Assembly: GCA_039619475.1 (NCBI GenBank)
Contig: CM077116.1
Span: 104,453,164 to 104,517,163 of the forward strand
Origin: Icerya purchasi
Taxonomy: Eukaryota > Arthropoda > Insecta > Hemiptera > Monophlebidae
Direction of reading: 5' to 3'
Length of the DNA stretch: 64,000 nt
Part shown: positions 60,711-64,000 of the stretch, in pieces
Numbering within the stretch: position 1 is the first letter of the stretch
Layout: each line of letters begins with the position of its first letter
Position numbers and translations under genes: made by a program
Notes under the pieces: model-generated
What the model saw: the letters and a program-made list of their open reading frames with translations, nothing else
What the model was told of the DNA's origin: nothing
Databases searched by the model: none

Positions 60711-62805
60711 ATGGAGAAAGAGGAGTTATCTAGAGTGGTGATCAGAAGGGGACAGTATCGCGAGGTACGGCCTATCCCGGACGATTCGAGCGATGAGGGC
60801 AGTGTTACACAGCCTGATATCGTGGATGATTTATCCGAAACTGGGCCGGAAGGATATGTGCCTCCGAGTCCAACGAGACACAAGTTTGAGGATCCTGGGC
60901 CATCATTTGTGGAAGGCACTTCGCGATTGGAAAAAATGCTTATGGCATTTAATAATAACATAAATAAGAAACTAGAAGAAAATAATAATAGCATAAATAA
61001 CATAAATAAGAAACTAGAAGAAAATAATAATAGCATAAATAACATAAATAAGAAACTAGAAGAACAAAATAATAGCATAAATAACATAAATAAGAAACTA
61101 GAAGAAAATAATAAGAACATAAATAATATAAATAAGAAACTAGAGGAAAATAATAATCACATAAACAAAAAATTCGATGAGATAAATAATAAATTCGATT
61201 TAATTAAAATAAATAATACAAAATTAAATCAACGTGTTGACGTCTTGGAGACGAAATTGGAAAAGAACTTCGAAAACTGCAAAATAGAATTAAAAGCCGA
61301 ATTGACAGATGCTCTCGAATGTAATATCTCGGCGCTCGAGGGAAAAGTAAATGATCAATTAAAAGATGCACAGGATGGTTTGGGAATCTCGATGGCACAA
61401 ATACAGGACCTGATGCAAGAGGGCGACAAAAAAAGGAGCGACGTAGAAGGACGAGTGATTGAGACGATAAGACCAAGTGTCGACGACCTACGGGTACGTG
61501 TCGACGCTATCGAAAATTCGCAGTGCCGGGCTGATAGTAGAGTAATCGCGGCACCCCTGAAGATGTCAGGTGCATCGGTAGACCCTCGAGGATACGGAGG
61601 CAAGCACCCTAATATACATGTGGTAGAGTTTGTGGATAATATCGAAAAGGTGATTAGGGTGCTGGGCATTGATGAAATTAGCGAGAAAGTGGTATTTTTG
61701 TTAGGAAGAATGGACGGCGCACCATATGAGTGGGCGCGGATATTTTTAAACCGATGTACAAGTTGGAATGAGGTCCGAGTCAAGCTGATAGGAAATTACT
61801 GGAGCGAGAGGGACCAGTTGGAGGTGCGGCAGCGCTTGTACTCGCCCACCGAACAGTATCGATCCGAGCAAGACATCGAGCATTACTTGATCCGGTGGAT
61901 GGGCCGGGTGAAATATCTCCAACCGCCGATTCCAGATAGCGAATTTATTCAAATTATGACAAAAAATACTCGGTCGAGATCCAGCGATTATTGCTGGTGA
62001 TGAAGAGCGACTCGGCCGAGCAATTGTATGATAACATCCGTGATATTAATCGGCAGGGGTGCGTAAGACGAGAAAAAGAGAGCGGCGGACGGCCGGCACA
62101 CGTGAATAATGTCCGCGTAGAGACGTGGAATGAGAACGGGAATCGTAGACTAGGGGAACGCGACCAGAGGAACGGAGTAAATAATCGGCAGGACCACCGG
62201 CGAGAATGCGTACCGATGTACAAGGGCCATCAGGTTATAGGCGAGGGTCCCTTGTTTCAAGTAGCGCAACGTAATTTAAGGTGCACCGTGCGTGGGAACA
62301 ATCAATCATTTATCGGTTATTGTTGCCGTGAGCGGACGATCCACAACTTAAGGTTGGCGATCGAGGCCGGCTATTCATGGCTATCTGAGAAAGTAATTCT
62401 ATACATTGGCGCGACGGACGTGCGTCTGCGAAGATCGAGTGAGGACATTTTTACGCAAATCACGGATCTATTAGCTTCCTTTGGACGCAAGGCGTCACTA
62501 GTGTGACTTTATGTACAGTACTGCCGATCTGGTGTTGTCAAAACATTTCGGAACATTGGCGTACAGTTCGTCAATTAAACGAGAAGATTAAATCATTAGG
62601 GGATGCGCGCATTCGTATTTTAGATTTATTCTCCGAGTTTGTTGTCTCTCCGGCGGAAAACGTCGCTAATGGTGACGAAGAAGCCCTTCCCCGCTGTAAT
62701 TCTCGTCTATATGACCGACATAGTTCCAGCGATATTTGTTGTTTTAGTCCGCAGGACACGGAGTTAATTTATGCACAGCTTAATGAGTTTTTTGGTTTCC
62801 GCTGA
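60711..62805 (+). pseudogene. Gag with C-terminal SGNH-like domain (two frameshifts)
   Basis: Starts MEKEELSRVVIRRGQYREVR. Residues about 80-165 form an Asn/Lys/Glu coiled coil built of 14-residue repeats (NINKKLEENNNSIN). The capsid-like part is KMSGASVDPRGYGGKHPNIH, then FLLGRMDGAPYEWARIF and YSPTEQYRSEQDIEHYLIRW. A frameshift in an A-run near 61965 passes into SVEIQRLLLVMKSDSAEQ; a second near 62500 splits the distal domain. That domain (62220-62805) follows the SGNH-hydrolase order: VIGEGPLF, RTIHNL, VILYIGATDV, VTLCTVLPI, RILDLF, SSDICCFSPQD. The catalytic GDS, GxND and DxxH are GEG, GATD and DICC, so it should be inactive. It ends TGA at 62803. Confidence 0.7.
60963..61172 (+). repeat. 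42-bp in-frame minisatellite in gag
   Basis: Five units start with AATAAGAAACTAGA at 60963, 61005, 61047, 61089 and 61131. Each encodes 14 residues (two heptads), so unit gain or loss keeps both the frame and the coiled-coil register. Confidence 0.9.
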
Positions 62806-64000
62806 GTTGTAATGGCGTCTCTACAACTCAGTCGATTTCTTTTTCCGCTCCGGATGCAGATTTATCGACGGTCGAGCCGAATAATTCCGTCGGTACTTTT
62901 TCTGTTTTTTCTTCCCCGGATAAGTCCTCCAGTGATCCTCGTGCGTGTCGTAATTCGATAGTGCCCTACGTGGTAGTGTGTATCCGTTCGTGTATGTATA
63001 AGGCCATCGTTGACACGGGGTCCGAGATCACTGCGATTAGTGCGGATGTATGGGAAGCGGTCAGGTGTGTTGGTAGTCAGGAGATTTTTCCTGTGCTGCC
63101 AGCGTGTAATATTAAAATCTTGGGCGCGTGCGGGAAAGCGAAACGGGTTGTGCGTATCCAAGTGTTGGCCACTGTCGGTATTGAGCATCACGATTATGAA
63201 GCTCGGTTTATTGTTGTCGAGGGATTAAATGTTCCGGTGATTCTGGGTACAGATTTTCTGGCCCAATATAGTGCTCGCCTCGATTTTAACACTATGTCTT
63301 TAATGTTAACTCGAGAGGGAGATCCTCACATGATTAAGTTCGCTGATTTATATGAGGACTGGCGTAGTCCAAATGTAGAGGAAATTGATTCCGACGACGA
63401 ACTTATTCCGGCTATTCTTGTTAACGAGGTGGCCTCATCGGACGAGTCTATTTTGGGTCGTTTGTTCGACTGTGTCGAAAATTCCGAATTCTCTGAGTCG
63501 AGTCGTTCTTTGTTGCACGAATGTCTGCGTGGTGTGGTTGATGTTTTCGCTGATTTCCCGGGTCGTTGTAATCGTTTTGTGTATCGGATGGGCGTTAAAG
63601 AGCATGGCATTTTTCGTAGGATGAGAAGTTATCCGATTCCGGTATCGAAAAGAGAGGCGGTTGCTGGTGAGATTTCGCGTATGTTGCGAGCTGGTCTCAT
63701 CGGGCATTCGTCGTCGCCATATGTATCGCCACTGGTACCAGTTTTCAAGAAGGACGGCAGTATTCGTCTGTGTCTAGATGCTCGGGATATTAATAAAATT
63801 ATTGTAGCCGAGAATAATTGTCCGTTGCCGATTGATGAGCTCCTGTTTCGTTTTTCGAATTTTAAAATTTTGTTATCTGAAACTGGGCCGGAAGGATATG
63901 TGCCTCCGAGTCCAACGAGACACGAGTTTGAGGATCCTGGGCCATCATTTGTGGAAGGCACTTCGCGATTGGAAAAAATGCTTATGGCATTTAATAATAA
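62787..64000 (+). CDS. Pol: aspartic protease and reverse transcriptase start, open to window end
   Basis: This frame is -1 relative to the preceding Gag/SGNH frame, with no intact ATG start needed; it overlaps it by 19 bases across TTTTTT at 62788-62793, a plausible slippage site. Protease: KAIVDTGSEITAISADVWE (Asp-Thr-Gly at 63012) and VPVILGTDFLAQYSARL. RT start: YPIPVSKREAVAGEISRML, SSPYVSPLVPVFKKDGS and RLCLDARDINKI (about 63755-63795). At 63873 the RT is cut after FSNFKIL and continues in frame as Gag sequence (LSETGPEGYVPPSP). No stop occurs before the window ends. The catalytic YxDD motif is not reached. Confidence 0.75.
63873..64000 (+). repeat. Second copy of the Gag N-terminal segment
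   Basis: The 128 bases are nearly identical to 60831-60958: by eye only two substitutions, one changing Lys to Glu. The copy begins at a TTATC microhomology inside the RT frame. Confidence 0.9.

Larger units (their letters stand above)
59516..64000 (+). mobile_element. Gypsy-type LTR retrotransposon with Gag-SGNH polyprotein (incomplete)
   Basis: Order: 5' LTR, tRNA-Lys primer site, 288-base leader, Gag with coiled coil, SGNH-like domain, protease and the start of RT. At 63873 the RT reading frame passes into a second copy of the Gag N-terminus and the window ends. The rest of pol and the 3' LTR are not seen. Gag carries two frameshifts, so this copy is defective. Gag has no CCHC zinc knuckle that I can find. 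Confidence 0.8.

Noticed and set aside
60701..61120. Minus-strand 139-codon Phe/Leu/Ser-rich membrane-like ORF
   Set aside because: It is the antisense shadow of the gag coiled-coil minisatellite on the + strand.
63010..63228. 72-codon + strand ORF starting at the protease
   Set aside because: It is the +1 shadow of the Pol frame, which carries the Asp-Thr-Gly motif.

Overview
This AT-rich window comes from an insect nuclear genome. The evidence is the mixture of I-like and Jockey-like LINEs, a Gypsy-type provirus with an env remnant, hAT and Harbinger-like DNA transposon relics, a tRNA-derived SINE, and exons of an insect-type aquaporin separated by GT-AG introns. I cannot fix the insect order. 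Nothing prokaryotic is present: there are no operons and no CRISPR arrays.

Host gene: the only host gene I can name is an aquaporin (MIP family) on the + strand. Exon 1 is at about 30610-30783, exon 2 (first NPA box) at 30890-31033, and exon 3, about 16 kb downstream, at 47093-47329. All three junctions are phase 0, and the joined 185 codons follow the MIP fold through TM5. The exon with the second NPA box and TM6 was not found. The residue at the TM5 filter position appears to be Ala rather than His, which suggests the insect entomoglyceroporin branch. A TATA/Inr pair lies about 700 bp upstream of the start codon.

Layout: 1-9.3 kb holds two I-like LINE relics, a degenerate tandem repeat and LTR fragments with a tRNA-Lys-type primer site. 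9.3-11.4 kb holds a 330-bp element with 60-bp inverted repeats and a hAT relic with an 8-bp target duplication. 12.9-19.3 kb is mostly unannotatable, with LINE scraps, a Harbinger-like element and two fold-back repeats. 21.2-26.2 kb holds a second LTR-repeat copy, hAT-type non-autonomous elements and several minus-strand LINE relics. 30.5-47.3 kb is the aquaporin, whose large intron contains three minus-strand LINE relics, a minus-strand provirus (LTRs, tRNA-Ser primer site, PPT, GTGG duplication, gag and env remnants) and a nearly full-length sense Jockey-like LINE. 47.4-55 kb is largely empty. 55-59.5 kb holds I-like LINEs and a SINE.

The most interesting locus is the LTR retrotransposon at 59.5-64 kb. 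Its Gag has a 14-residue coiled-coil minisatellite, followed by a domain that reads as an SGNH/GDSL-esterase fold with every catalytic position substituted. Protease and RT follow in the -1 frame. RT is then fused in frame to a second copy of the Gag start as the window ends.
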